Shown here: positions 1 through 8,585 of the stretch, piece by piece
Position numbering within the stretch: position 1 is the first letter of the stretch
How the letters are laid out: each line of letters starts with the position of its first letter
Origin: Rhodohalobacter mucosus
GTDB taxonomy: Bacteria > Bacteroidota > Rhodothermia > Balneolales > Balneolaceae
Direction: 5' to 3'
DNA: 64,000 bases
NCBI RefSeq assembly: GCF_003150675.1
Contig: NZ_QGGB01000011.1
Location: 48,266 to 112,265 of the forward strand
Position numbers and translations under genes: made by a program
Notes under the pieces: model-generated
The model's database searches: none
The model's input: only the letters and a program-made list of their open reading frames with translations
Told to the model about the DNA's origin: nothing

Positions 1-84
1 ACGTTCGAGTTTTACGGCCGAAACGGCAATGTGAAGGAAGCTGATCCGTATAGAGCCGGTTCCCGTTTTGATCACACTGTATAA
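1..84 (+). CDS. 3' end of an unidentified gene (partial, cut by window edge)
   Basis: The frame beginning at base 1 is open for 27 codons and ends with TAA at 82-84; the other two plus-strand frames close within about 40 bases. Codon choice resembles the neighbouring genes. The visible tail is polar and charged and ends in a short basic and histidine-containing stretch. FlgB or FlgC commonly precede fliE, but I do not recognise the FlgC C-terminus in these residues, so no name is given. It ends 28 bp before fliE and may be in the same operon. Confidence 0.45.
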   Translation, partial: TFEFYGRNGNVKEADPYRAGSRFDHTV

Positions 85-112
85 AAATATCAAATAAATA
101 ATCACAACCATT

Positions 113-436
113 ATGGCTATAGATCCGATTACCATACAGGCACTACGCCAAAATCCCGCCATGGAAGGCCGCGATCGCATTCAGGAGGTCGGGTTCAACG
201 ATTCATCCAATCCTGAAGGAAGTTTTGCTGATATGATTCGCGACGCTGTTCAATCAGTAGATGCCATGCAAAAAGAGTCGGAGACCGGAGTTGAAAATAT
301 TCTCGCCGGCAAAGCGGAGAATATTCATGAAGTGATGATTTCCATGCAAAAAGCTCAGCTCAGTTTTCAGCTGATGGTTGAAATGAGGAATAAGGCGGTT
401 GAAACGTATCAGGAACTCAGCAGAATGCAAATTTAA
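113..436 (+). CDS. fliE: Flagellar hook-basal body complex protein FliE
   Basis: This 107-aa protein is the usual FliE size. FliE is the adaptor between the MS-ring (FliF) and the proximal rod and is exported early by the flagellar type III system. The N-terminal third is polar. The C-terminal two thirds (about residues 36-107) are helical and carry the family pattern: a segment with VHEVM-like spacing (IHEVMISMQKAQLSFQLM) followed by a VRNKAVETYQEL-type rod-protein end. No signal peptide is visible, as expected for a type III substrate. It is followed 23 bp later by fliF, the standard order, which supports the call. Confidence 0.95.
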   Translation: MAIDPITIQALRQNPAMEGRDRIQEVGFNDSSNPEGSFADMIRDAVQSVDAMQKESETGVENILAGKAENIHEVMISMQKAQLSFQLMVEMRNKAVETYQELSRMQI

Positions 437-459
437 GCACGACCGGAGACTAACCACTC

Positions 460-2091
460 ATGAGACAGTTTTTTTTCAATTTTAAAAATTTCTTTCAGCC
501 GCTGAATGCAGCACAAAAAACACTTTTCGGCGTGTTTTCGACAGGTTTGTTGCTGCTTATCGGTATGATTTTTTACTGGGCGCTGACCCCCAGCTACTCC
601 ATGCTTTTTGGTTCGCTGGCCCCGGATGCGGCGCATGAGATCGTTGAGGAGCTGAAAACGATGGGAGTTAAATACGAGCTTCAGGACGATGGCCGCACCA
701 TAAGGGTACCCAGCGACCGCGTGTACGATTTGCGCCTTCGGTTTGCCTCATCAGGATTGGGCGGAAGCGAATATAAAGGATATGAGCTGTTCGATCAGAA
801 TGCACTGGGTATGACCGATTTTATGCAGCGACTGAATCAGAAACGGGCACTTGAGGGAGAACTGGCACGCACGATTAACAATCTTGATCAGGTTGACGAT
901 TCAAGAATACATATCGTGCTTCCCGATCGGTCGCCATTTCAGCAGACAGCTGCTGAACCGACAGCATCCGTAATCCTGAATATGAAAGGAGGCCGCAGCC
1001 TGGGGCGCGACCAGGTAGACGGCATCAGCTCACTGATCGCAGGTTCTGTAGAGGGGCTTACCCAGGAAAATGTTGTTATTCTGGATCAGCGGGGAAACAG
1101 GATTTCCGACAATGTTAGCCCGGAAGCGGACATAGCAGGAAACTCGGCCAACGTTAAGCTGAGAAAGGAGATGGAAGCCTATCTGACGGATAAAGGTCAA
1201 ACCATGCTCGATCGGGTATTGGGCCCCGGCAACAGCATACTCCGTGTATCCACAGAGCACAATTTTGATAAAATTATACGGGAGTCGAACATCATCGACC
1301 CTGAATCCCGCATCATCATCTCGGAAGAGAGAAGATCAACACGGAATGCAGGGACAACCTCTCAGCCCGTTCAGAATGAAGAGGGAGTTGAACCATTTAT
1401 AGCAAACAATACGGAAGACGAGTCGACGGTACAGCTTCGCAATTATGATGTAACAAAAACAGTGCAGCAGGAGGAGATAGGATCGGGTGAAATTACGCGT
1501 ATATCAGCGTCGCTGCTTCTGAACCATAAACTGGAGACTTCTGAAAGCGGGGAACAGGAGTATATACCGTACAGTAATCAGGAGCTGAATGAAATTCGTG
1601 AGGTGATAGCCGGCGCACTGGGTATTTCAGCAGACAGGGGAGATCTTGTGGCCATCACACAGATGGAGTTTCAGGATCCCTTTATTGAAGACGACACTGC
1701 CGGCTGGCTTCCTCAAGCCATTCCATACTCCGAAATCATCAAGTACCTCTTTCTCTCCATCGTCCTCATTGTGGTATCGGTTATGATATACCGCATGTCG
1801 AAAAACTTCAGCATCGACTATGATCCGCTAATCGAGAATGGCCGTGATCCGCAAAAAGATGCAATTGCAGGCAGCAGGTCGGGCAGGGAGCTTACCGAGG
1901 GTTCGCCTGAATATGAAGACGAGGACGATGACCAGAACGATTTTTACGAGCAGAAGATGAGCAAAGAGGCCCGTCTCAAACTGAAAGCCGCACAGTACCG
2001 GACCGATGAAGTGAACAAATTTATCGAGTCGAGTCCGGAACAGGCTGCAAGACTGGTAAGAACGCTTATCAATCAAAATGCAATCCAATAA
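460..2091 (+). CDS. fliF: Flagellar MS-ring protein FliF
   Basis: This 543-aa protein has normal FliF length. It forms the MS ring in the inner membrane, the base on which rod, switch and export gate assemble. A first membrane segment lies at about residues 20-42. A YscJ/FliF ring-building region follows (about 45-220), then the FliF_C region, then a second membrane segment at roughly 425-445. An acidic cytoplasmic tail (EYEDEDDDQNDF-type) precedes the extreme C-terminus, AARLVRTLINQ, which corresponds to the FliG-binding helix of the family. The gene lies between fliE and fliG with short gaps, consistent with one operon. Confidence 0.97.
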   Translation: MRQFFFNFKNFFQPLNAAQKTLFGVFSTGLLLLIGMIFYWALTPSYSMLFGSLAPDAAHEIVEELKTMGVKYELQDDGRTIRVPSDRVYDLRLRFASSGLGGSEYKGYELFDQNALGMTDFMQRLNQKRALEGELARTINNLDQVDDSRIHIVLPDRSPFQQTAAEPTASVILNMKGGRSLGRDQVDGISSLIAGSVEGLTQENVVILDQRGNRISDNVSPEADIAGNSANVKLRKEMEAYLTDKGQTMLDRVLGPGNSILRVSTEHNFDKIIRESNIIDPESRIIISEERRSTRNAGTTSQPVQNEEGVEPFIANNTEDESTVQLRNYDVTKTVQQEEIGSGEITRISASLLLNHKLETSESGEQEYIPYSNQELNEIREVIAGALGISADRGDLVAITQMEFQDPFIEDDTAGWLPQAIPYSEIIKYLFLSIVLIVVSVMIYRMSKNFSIDYDPLIENGRDPQKDAIAGSRSGRELTEGSPEYEDEDDDQNDFYEQKMSKEARLKLKAAQYRTDEVNKFIESSPEQAARLVRTLINQNAIQ

Positions 2092-2102
2092 ACCCTGAAC
2101 GG

Positions 2103-3164
2103 ATGATGGAACAACAGGAACAAAGACAAGCTATGGCACAGGGCGATACCCCGGTCATTAAAAAACCGGGTAACCTTAACGGTATTGAGAAAGCGGCTGT
2201 ACTGCTGATATCACTTGGGGTTGAAAAAGCGTCCAAAATTCTGAAGCAGTTGCGCGATGCTGAAGTAGAGCAAATAACACGCGCAATCTCGGATTTGCGA
2301 AATGTCAGTTCCGAGGTTGTGAACGCCGTTCAGGAAGAATATCACGACTTGTTAAGTCAGAAAAAATTTCTGGTGGAAGGAGGCAATGATATCGCCAAAA
2401 ACCTGCTGGTTGAAGCGAAAGGACAGCAGGAGGCAGACGAGATGCTTCGGAAACTTGATGCAAAATCGGGCAGTGACGCTTTCAATATTATTCAGAATGC
2501 AGAAATAAAAAACATTGTCCATTTCATGGAAAGCGAGCATCCGCAAATTGCGGCGGTGATACTGGCTCACCTCAAGGTTAGCAAAGCTGCTGACATACTG
2601 GCTAAACTTTCGCCGGATTTTCGTTCTGAGGTGGCAATGCGCATGGCAAGGCTAGGAAACATTTCGGCTGAAGTAATTGATGAACTGTCGTTGGTAATTA
2701 AAGACCAGCTGAGTGAGTACACGGATTTCAGCAATATCAGTAAGGGATCGGGAGCTGTGGCGGGCATTCTGAATGAAACGGATATGTCGACCGAGCGTGA
2801 GATTCTGGAGAGTATAGAAAAGGTGGATCCGCAGCTCGCAAAAGAGATCAAGGAGCAGATGTTCATGTTCGAGGATATTCTGGAACTGGAAGACCGCACC
2901 ATGCAGGATATTGTTGCCAAGATCAATAAACAAGACCTGATGATGGCCCTGAAAGGTGTGGAACCCGATATGAAGGAGAAGTTTGTCTCGAATATGTCGA
3001 CCCGTGCGCGGGAGATCCTGGAGGAGGACCTGGAAGCATCGGGACCCGCCCATATCAAACAGGTGGAAGAGGCCCGCCAGAATATCTTAAAGACCATTAA
3101 GCAGCTCGACCTGGAAGGCAAAATTTCCATCAAGAAGAAAGATGAAGAGATGTTTGTCGAATAA
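2103..3164 (+). CDS. fliG: Flagellar motor switch protein FliG
   Basis: This 353-aa switch protein couples ion flow through MotA/MotB to rotation and binds FliF and FliM. The N-terminal FliF-binding region begins near residue 24 (LNGIEKAAVLLISLG). The FliM-contact EHPQ motif is at residues 145-148. The C-terminal torque domain follows and contains the expected charged positions (for example DILELEDRTMQDI and the DLMMALKG segment). Two adjacent ATGs (2103, 2106) are possible starts. The gene is 11 bp downstream of fliF and 14 bp upstream of fliH. Confidence 0.97.
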   Translation: MMEQQEQRQAMAQGDTPVIKKPGNLNGIEKAAVLLISLGVEKASKILKQLRDAEVEQITRAISDLRNVSSEVVNAVQEEYHDLLSQKKFLVEGGNDIAKNLLVEAKGQQEADEMLRKLDAKSGSDAFNIIQNAEIKNIVHFMESEHPQIAAVILAHLKVSKAADILAKLSPDFRSEVAMRMARLGNISAEVIDELSLVIKDQLSEYTDFSNISKGSGAVAGILNETDMSTEREILESIEKVDPQLAKEIKEQMFMFEDILELEDRTMQDIVAKINKQDLMMALKGVEPDMKEKFVSNMSTRAREILEEDLEASGPAHIKQVEEARQNILKTIKQLDLEGKISIKKKDEEMFVE

Positions 3165-3178
3165 AAAATGACAATAGA

Positions 3179-3856
3179 ATGAACCTGCAAGCACCAATGA
3201 AAATCAATTACGAAGCACTTTTTAACAGTCACAGCGCGGCAGCAAGATACAGGAAGGCCGCCGGAGATGATGCACAGGATGAGTCGGCACCGCATGAGGT
3301 GTTCACCGGCCCTCAGGTGGAGGAGATTCTCCAGGCTGAACGGGAACGTCTGGAGAAAAAGTGGGACAAGGAGCGGGCTCAGACCGAAAAGGCCGCTTTT
3401 GAAAGAGGGCAGGCAGAAGGATACGAGCAGGCATCGCAAGAGTTCAGAGCATCTATTGCAGTGATAACAGAAGCTCTCGGAGAAGCAGAAACAGGCCTCC
3501 AGCGCATGCTTGAAGAGATTAAGCCGCATATTGCTTCAGTGGCCTTCGACCTGGCTGAAAAAATACTGGACCTTCCGATTGAAAATGAAGAAGTGAAAAA
3601 CCGGGTTGCCGGAGCTGTTGAAAAGATAATTGATGAGCTTTCAACCCATACGGAGGTGGTAATCCATGTTTCACAAAGTGACTACGATCGTGTGAGCGAG
3701 ATGCTGAAGGAAAAAGAATCAGACCACATTCAACTGAAGTCCGGATCGGATCTGAATCCTGGAGAGTACAGGATAGACACTCCCAGTGAACAGATTGCCC
3801 GTGAATTTAAACATACCCTGGCAAGCTTCAGGGAAACCTTTTCGCTGAACCTTTAA
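3179..3856 (+). CDS. fliH: Flagellar assembly protein FliH (export ATPase regulator)
   Basis: This 225-aa protein lies between fliG and fliI, the canonical fliH position. FliH binds and restrains the export ATPase FliI and links it to the C-ring. The central part (about residues 40-90) is a charged helix rich in E, K and Q with small residues at regular spacing (AFERGQAEGYEQASQEF), typical of FliH coiled coils. The C-terminal half resembles the FliH/V-ATPase E-subunit-like domain (VVIHVSQSDYDRV, then a PGEYRIDT stretch). Sequence conservation in this family is low, so gene order carries part of the weight. Confidence 0.88.
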   Translation: MNLQAPMKINYEALFNSHSAAARYRKAAGDDAQDESAPHEVFTGPQVEEILQAERERLEKKWDKERAQTEKAAFERGQAEGYEQASQEFRASIAVITEALGEAETGLQRMLEEIKPHIASVAFDLAEKILDLPIENEEVKNRVAGAVEKIIDELSTHTEVVIHVSQSDYDRVSEMLKEKESDHIQLKSGSDLNPGEYRIDTPSEQIAREFKHTLASFRETFSLNL

Positions 3857-3880
3857 CAGGGAAAATAAAACGTATCAAAC

Positions 3881-5257
3881 ATGTTTCTGTTAACCTACAT
3901 CAATGAAATATCATCCCGGCTTGACGACCTGGATCCGACCGAACGGCGCTACGGGAAGGTGTCATCCGTGATCGGTACCGTTATTGAAGCAACCGGGCTG
4001 GATGCATCAGTGGGTGAACTGCATGTGATCCATACGGCAGGCGGATCTAAAATTGAGGCGGAGGTTGTGGGTATCAGGGATAATAAATCACTATTGATGC
4101 CTCTCGACCGGGTGGAAGGGATCAAGAGCGGCTGCCTTGTGGAACCCAAGTCAGGTGCCATGTCCATTCGTGTCTCCGAACATCTGCTTGGAAGGGTGAT
4201 CGATGCAAACGGAAACCCGATAGACAGCCTGGGGCCGGTTGAAAAACCGGAGCATGTGCCTGTGCATAACGGACCGCCCGGACCCATGGAACGGAAAGCG
4301 ATCGACACTCCACTGATTACGGGGATTCGTGCGATTGATGGTTTTACAACACTGGGCAGGGGCCAGAGAATCGGCATTTTTGCAGGATCGGGTGTGGGTA
4401 AAAGTACACTCATGGGGATGATTGCAAAAGAGTCGGATGCAGATGTAAATGTAATTGCGCTGATAGGTGAGCGTGGCCGCGAGGTAAAAGAGTTTATTGA
4501 TGAAATACTTGGCCCTGAAGGACTGAGACGATCTGTTGTTGTTGCCACTACATCAGATAAAGCAGCGATGAGCCGTGTAAAAGCAGCGTTTACCGCATCG
4601 GCAGTTGCCGAATACTTTCGCGACCGTGGCAAGAATGTACTGCTGATGATGGATTCGGTAACACGTGTAGCCATGGCGCAGCGTGAGATCGGGCTGGCCT
4701 CCGGCGAACCGCCCACAACCAAAGGATATACTCCAAGCGTGTTTGCCATGCTGCCGCAGCTTCTGGAACGAGCCGGATCAACGGAGAAAGGGAGTATAAC
4801 CGGTCTCTATACTGTACTGGTGGATAACGATGATATGAATGAACCCATAGCGGATGCCGTACGGTCGATTCTTGACGGACATATTGTGCTCTCCAGGAAA
4901 CTGGCTCACAAAAACCACTATCCGGCAATCGATGTTCTGTCGAGTATCTCCAGGATCATGAACCAGATCGTGCCCGCCGAAAAGACAGAAATTTCCCAAA
5001 AAGCCAGAGAACTGCTTGCTGTATATGCAGAGGCTGAAGACCTGATCAATATCGGAGCATACTCGAAAGGATCGAATCCTAAAATTGATGAAGCCATCGG
5101 AAAAATAGATGAGCTCAATGCATTCCTGAAACAGGGCAGCGGCGGTTACAATCCTGAAACCCTTTGGAACAACCTCGGGAAACTGGTTGCGGATAAGAAA
5201 AAGAGTGAAGACGGTAAAAATATACCCGGAAGGAATCCGGGTGAGGTGAACGCATGA
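3881..5257 (+). CDS. fliI: Flagellum-specific export ATPase FliI
   Basis: This 458-aa F1-beta-like ATPase powers and orders flagellar protein export at the cytoplasmic face of the gate. The Walker A motif AGSGVGKST is at residues 168-176. A Walker B-like VLLMMDSVT lies near 254-262, and the GEPPTTKGYTPSVF signature of the flagellar/type III ATPase family follows. The N-terminal beta-barrel and C-terminal helical domain are both present, so the protein looks complete and active. Its stop overlaps the fliJ start by 4 bp (5254-5257), implying translational coupling. Confidence 0.98.
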   Translation: MFLLTYINEISSRLDDLDPTERRYGKVSSVIGTVIEATGLDASVGELHVIHTAGGSKIEAEVVGIRDNKSLLMPLDRVEGIKSGCLVEPKSGAMSIRVSEHLLGRVIDANGNPIDSLGPVEKPEHVPVHNGPPGPMERKAIDTPLITGIRAIDGFTTLGRGQRIGIFAGSGVGKSTLMGMIAKESDADVNVIALIGERGREVKEFIDEILGPEGLRRSVVVATTSDKAAMSRVKAAFTASAVAEYFRDRGKNVLLMMDSVTRVAMAQREIGLASGEPPTTKGYTPSVFAMLPQLLERAGSTEKGSITGLYTVLVDNDDMNEPIADAVRSILDGHIVLSRKLAHKNHYPAIDVLSSISRIMNQIVPAEKTEISQKARELLAVYAEAEDLINIGAYSKGSNPKIDEAIGKIDELNAFLKQGSGGYNPETLWNNLGKLVADKKKSEDGKNIPGRNPGEVNA

Positions 5258-5697
5258 GTTTCAAATTCAGACTTGAATCGGTATTGACTCTTCGCAGGCA
5301 CGAGGAAAAGATGGCAAAACAGAAGCTTGCTGGTATGCTGAGTGAGCTCTCTGTAATAAAAATTGAGTACCAGCTGAAAAAAGACCGCATGAAAGGACGC
5401 GATATTTCTGGAGCGGGAAACCGGACTAAGCAACCGATTGAGAAAGCCTTTGGAAACCACCTGCTGATCAGCAGTCAGGAATTGAGACATATGAAAATGC
5501 GAATTCAGCAGCATGAAGAGGCTGTAGAGCGTCAGAGGAATCTTGTAGTAGAGACAAACAGAAATGTTAAGATCATCAATAATTTGAAAAAGAAAGCCCT
5601 GGTAGAGCATCTCAACGAGCAGAATCGTCGGGAACAGATACACCAGAATGAAATCGCAACGCAGATGTATGTGAAACAGACAACATCATGGATATAA
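5254..5697 (+). CDS. fliJ: Flagellar export chaperone FliJ
   Basis: This 147-aa, nearly all-helical and highly charged protein begins with the FliJ-like FKFRLESVLTLRRHEE opening. FliJ is the soluble stalk-like component that interacts with FliI and FlhA during export. Heptad-like coiled-coil character runs through most of the length. It overlaps fliI by 4 bp upstream and the next gene by 10 bp downstream. Length and position match the family; no enzymatic motifs are expected. Confidence 0.9.
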   Translation: MSFKFRLESVLTLRRHEEKMAKQKLAGMLSELSVIKIEYQLKKDRMKGRDISGAGNRTKQPIEKAFGNHLLISSQELRHMKMRIQQHEEAVERQRNLVVETNRNVKIINNLKKKALVEHLNEQNRREQIHQNEIATQMYVKQTTSWI

Positions 5698-6239
5698 AAA
5701 AAATCGCACTATACGCAGGCGGCTTCATTGCGTCGTTCGTGGTTATGATAGCTCTGATCTACTTTTTGTACCCCTATATCGATTCAGAAAGGGTTGCGGA
5801 AGTGAAGGAACAGATCGAAATGCAGGTTAAAGAGCCGACAGCTTCGCCGAACGTCAGCCCGGCGCAGACGGGTACATCTTCAACCCAGGGATCGTCTTCT
5901 GTGCGGGAACGCATGGAAGCTCTGGCTGCGGCTGAAAGGCAGAAAAGGGAGTATGAGGCAACCATTGATTCTCTGAAAAGTGAAATGGAAAGAATGGCGG
6001 AAGAGTACCGGGTAAGCCTGGAAAACCAGGCAGCGGGTGTGGCAGATGAAGAAGTGGAGAATACAACAAAAACCCTTCTCAACCTGGATGAAGAGACTCT
6101 GGCACCGATTGCCAACCGGCTCGATCACTCTGAATTAATGAAACTGTATCGCGCGGCAAGCAATATGCAGAGAGAGAAACTGCTGAGTGCACTGGAGCCG
6201 GAAAAGGCTTCCGAAATTTTAAAGGAGGCACTTTTATGA
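5688..6239 (+). CDS. MotE-like protein: membrane anchor, coiled coil and MgtE_N-like domain
   Basis: This 183-aa protein has one membrane segment near the N-terminus (about residues 6-30) and a low-complexity linker. A long charged coiled coil follows (about 70-125). The C-terminal part (from about 135) has the LAPIANRL..LMKLYRAA...KLLSALEPEKASEIL pattern seen in MgtE N-terminal repeats and in FliG-like helices. MotE family proteins in this position act as periplasmic chaperones for the stator protein MotC or have related motor roles. By that analogy I infer a role at the motor or export base. It overlaps fliJ by 10 bp and fliK by 4 bp. Confidence 0.75.
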   Translation: MDIKKIALYAGGFIASFVVMIALIYFLYPYIDSERVAEVKEQIEMQVKEPTASPNVSPAQTGTSSTQGSSSVRERMEALAAAERQKREYEATIDSLKSEMERMAEEYRVSLENQAAGVADEEVENTTKTLLNLDEETLAPIANRLDHSELMKLYRAASNMQREKLLSALEPEKASEILKEALL

Positions 6240-7720
6240 TTGAATACATCCAGAATACCGCCCAAAAACCTGCAGCAAACGGAGCCCGTAAGCCGGAGGG
6301 CGGAAACGAAACGAACCTCCATTCAATCGGTATGACTGAGGAGGAGGGCTCATTTGCCGGAACACTGATGTCGGTAATCCGGCGCTTTACCGGGTTCCGC
6401 TCAGGTTCCGGGGAAACCCTGTCAACTTCTGAATCGGGAGGCAATACAGAGGCAGAAGCGGACGCAGCGCTTGATCAACAGAATGCTGCCCCTCTGAACC
6501 TGCCAAATGAACTGAAACTGTTGAGCAGTGAAAGCCCTGAAAACAGCCATATGATATCACCATTGGAACCTAAGAAAGACCAAGCGTCACCGGCCGGAGT
6601 GCTTTCTGCGTCTGATACAGCAGATTTGAGCGGTGCGATGGAGAGCAGCAAGGTAGTGCAAGAAGTCAATTCGGTTTTCAGTGAGCAGACGCAAGATCCG
6701 ATGACAACTGCGGGAGCGCGGTCTCAAGTTTCAATAGCTCTTGAAGAGGCAGCCCGGGCATTTACCGGAATTCAAATTGCAGATAGCGCTGAATTGAAGA
6801 GCCCGGATGTGCAGAATAAAGCGTTCGCGTTTACCGGCAGAGCAGTACAGCCTGCCGCCGGAGTTCATTTGTACACATCAAATGCTCCTTTAAGTACATC
6901 CGAGTCAGTAAAAACAATCAGCACTGTACTAAAAGGGGGCTTTAAGGATCAAAAAAGTGAACCGTCCCCTAATCAGTCCATATCCCCGACTCAATATGGA
7001 ACTGAAAAAGTTGGTGATGAGATCACCCCGGTAAAGGAGACGGAAAGGGCGGTGCAGAGTTTAGTTGCGAGACGTACTGAAGCATTTCAGCCGGTACAGG
7101 AGAACGGCCCTGTTCTACAGAATTCAAAGACCGTAACTCCTGACATTTTCAAGGAGGTTGCAAAGGCAGCCGGGATAAATACTGGTGAATTGCAGCGTAC
7201 TGCGGATACCAGGACGGTTGAACAGGGTTTCGAAACCATCTTGTCGACGACCAGACCGGAGATGTCGCAGCGCAGTGAAGCGGATGTTCAGCTTGTTCGA
7301 AAAATACAGCAGGTAGTTAAACAGGAGATTCAGCCGAACCTGAACGCCGACAAAGCCTGGAAACTTCACAACTTTTCACTCCATGACGGGTCACGGGTTC
7401 AGCTTGCATTCCGTCAGCTGGAGGGTGTACTGCAGCTTCAGCTCTCATCCGTCAATCAGGACCTCAACCGGCTGATACAGATGAACGTACAGGAAATCCG
7501 CGACTATCTGCAAAATGAGATGGGCCTGGATATTGATCTCCAGTTCGATGAAAACAGATTTTCAAGCGGAGAGGAAATGAACAATGATGAATCCTCAGGC
7601 TCAGGGAACACACAGGCCGGTTCCTCTGAAAACAGGCCATCTTCACGCGTTTTTGCGGAGGAGGCCGTAGCGGGCAGAGCCAGATTTTTTGGATTTAATG
7701 ACAATGAATGGACTGCCTGA
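6236..7720 (+). CDS. fliK: Flagellar hook-length control protein FliK
   Basis: This 494-aa protein has a long, poorly conserved, polar N-terminal region rich in S, E, T and Q (about 1-370) and a compact C-terminal hook-length control domain (about 385-450). The latter shows the LHDGSRVQLAFRQLEG....LQLSSV..DLNRLI pattern typical of the FliK substrate-switch domain. FliK is secreted during hook growth and triggers FlhB to switch from rod/hook to filament export. The tail after about 455 is Ser/Asn/Glu rich. It sits directly upstream of flgD and flgE, the usual hook gene set. Confidence 0.9.
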   Translation: MIEYIQNTAQKPAANGARKPEGGNETNLHSIGMTEEEGSFAGTLMSVIRRFTGFRSGSGETLSTSESGGNTEAEADAALDQQNAAPLNLPNELKLLSSESPENSHMISPLEPKKDQASPAGVLSASDTADLSGAMESSKVVQEVNSVFSEQTQDPMTTAGARSQVSIALEEAARAFTGIQIADSAELKSPDVQNKAFAFTGRAVQPAAGVHLYTSNAPLSTSESVKTISTVLKGGFKDQKSEPSPNQSISPTQYGTEKVGDEITPVKETERAVQSLVARRTEAFQPVQENGPVLQNSKTVTPDIFKEVAKAAGINTGELQRTADTRTVEQGFETILSTTRPEMSQRSEADVQLVRKIQQVVKQEIQPNLNADKAWKLHNFSLHDGSRVQLAFRQLEGVLQLQLSSVNQDLNRLIQMNVQEIRDYLQNEMGLDIDLQFDENRFSSGEEMNNDESSGSGNTQAGSSENRPSSRVFAEEAVAGRARFFGFNDNEWTA

Positions 7721-7750
7721 TTCACCCCAATAAATCAAACACAATACACT

Positions 7751-8422
7751 ATGGAACTTTCAGGAATACAAGGAGCAGCTTCACCCCTTCAAAGCGGTAT
7801 TAACGGCAAGGGCAATGCAGCATTGGGAAAAGATGAATTTTTAAAGCTGCTGATTACTCAGCTTCAGTATCAGGATCCGCTGAATCCTATGGAAGGTACA
7901 GAGTTCGCTACCCAGCTTGCACAGTTCAACTCGGTCGAACAACTGATTAACCTGAATGATGGGGTTAATGGTTTGGCAAACGCTCAGAATATTATGAGTT
8001 CAGGATTGAACAACTCACTCGCGTCCAGCCTGACAGGCAAAACTGCTCGGGTTTTGAGCAATACGGTTCACAGTGACGGAAAGTCTGAACAGGTTATTCA
8101 CCTGAGACTGCAGGATCTTGCAGCCGAAACGGAGATCACCATTCGGGATGCAAACGGAAAAACGATTCGTACGGAAACGCTCAGCAACCTGGGCCGGGGC
8201 GATCACTCCTGGACGTGGGATGGAAAAAGCGATTCGGGCGTACGGGCTCCTGAGGGTGATTATACCATAGAGGTGGCAGCAACGAATGGCGATGATACGG
8301 TAAATACACTCACATTTATCGAAGGGCTGGTGGAAAAAGTGCGATTCACGTCACAGGGAGTAGAACTTCTCGTAAATGGCGTGCGCCTTCCCCTCGGGGA
8401 TGTAGAGGAGATCGGTGTCTGA
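7751..8422 (+). CDS. flgD: Flagellar hook capping protein FlgD
   Basis: This 223-aa FlgD is the cap that promotes polymerisation of hook protein FlgE and is lost when hook growth ends. The N-terminal signature LGKDEFLKLLITQLQYQDPLNPM is clearly present (about residues 25-48), followed by the EFATQLAQFNSVEQL segment. The C-terminal half contains the FLIN-like/Tudor region, including a WTWDGKSDSGVRAPEGDY turn common in FlgD. It lies between fliK and flgE. Confidence 0.97.
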   Translation: MELSGIQGAASPLQSGINGKGNAALGKDEFLKLLITQLQYQDPLNPMEGTEFATQLAQFNSVEQLINLNDGVNGLANAQNIMSSGLNNSLASSLTGKTARVLSNTVHSDGKSEQVIHLRLQDLAAETEITIRDANGKTIRTETLSNLGRGDHSWTWDGKSDSGVRAPEGDYTIEVAATNGDDTVNTLTFIEGLVEKVRFTSQGVELLVNGVRLPLGDVEEIGV

Positions 8423-8585
8423 CTTTCATTCTTCGCAGTGCCTGATCAAAACATGTATAACAATCAAACATAACACACATAAAAAACAATAATAACAACA
8501 GGTAAACGGCTCCCATATTACGGAACGGGGCATACCGGCAGCCGGATACAACGTCTGAGACTGCAAAACAAAACGAGGAACTACT

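Noticed and set aside
2567..3529. Long open frame on the minus strand over fliG/fliH
   Set aside because: It is antisense to two clear genes, has no recognisable domain and is a codon-bias shadow.
3949..4749. 266-codon minus-strand open frame over fliI
   Set aside because: It is antisense to conserved fliI and its serine/proline-rich product shows no family features.
8528..8542. GGGCATACCGGCAGC as a second sigma-54 promoter upstream of flgE
   Set aside because: The GG-N10-GC spacing is right, but the -12 half (CAGC) and the first base of the -24 box differ too much from the consensus to call it.
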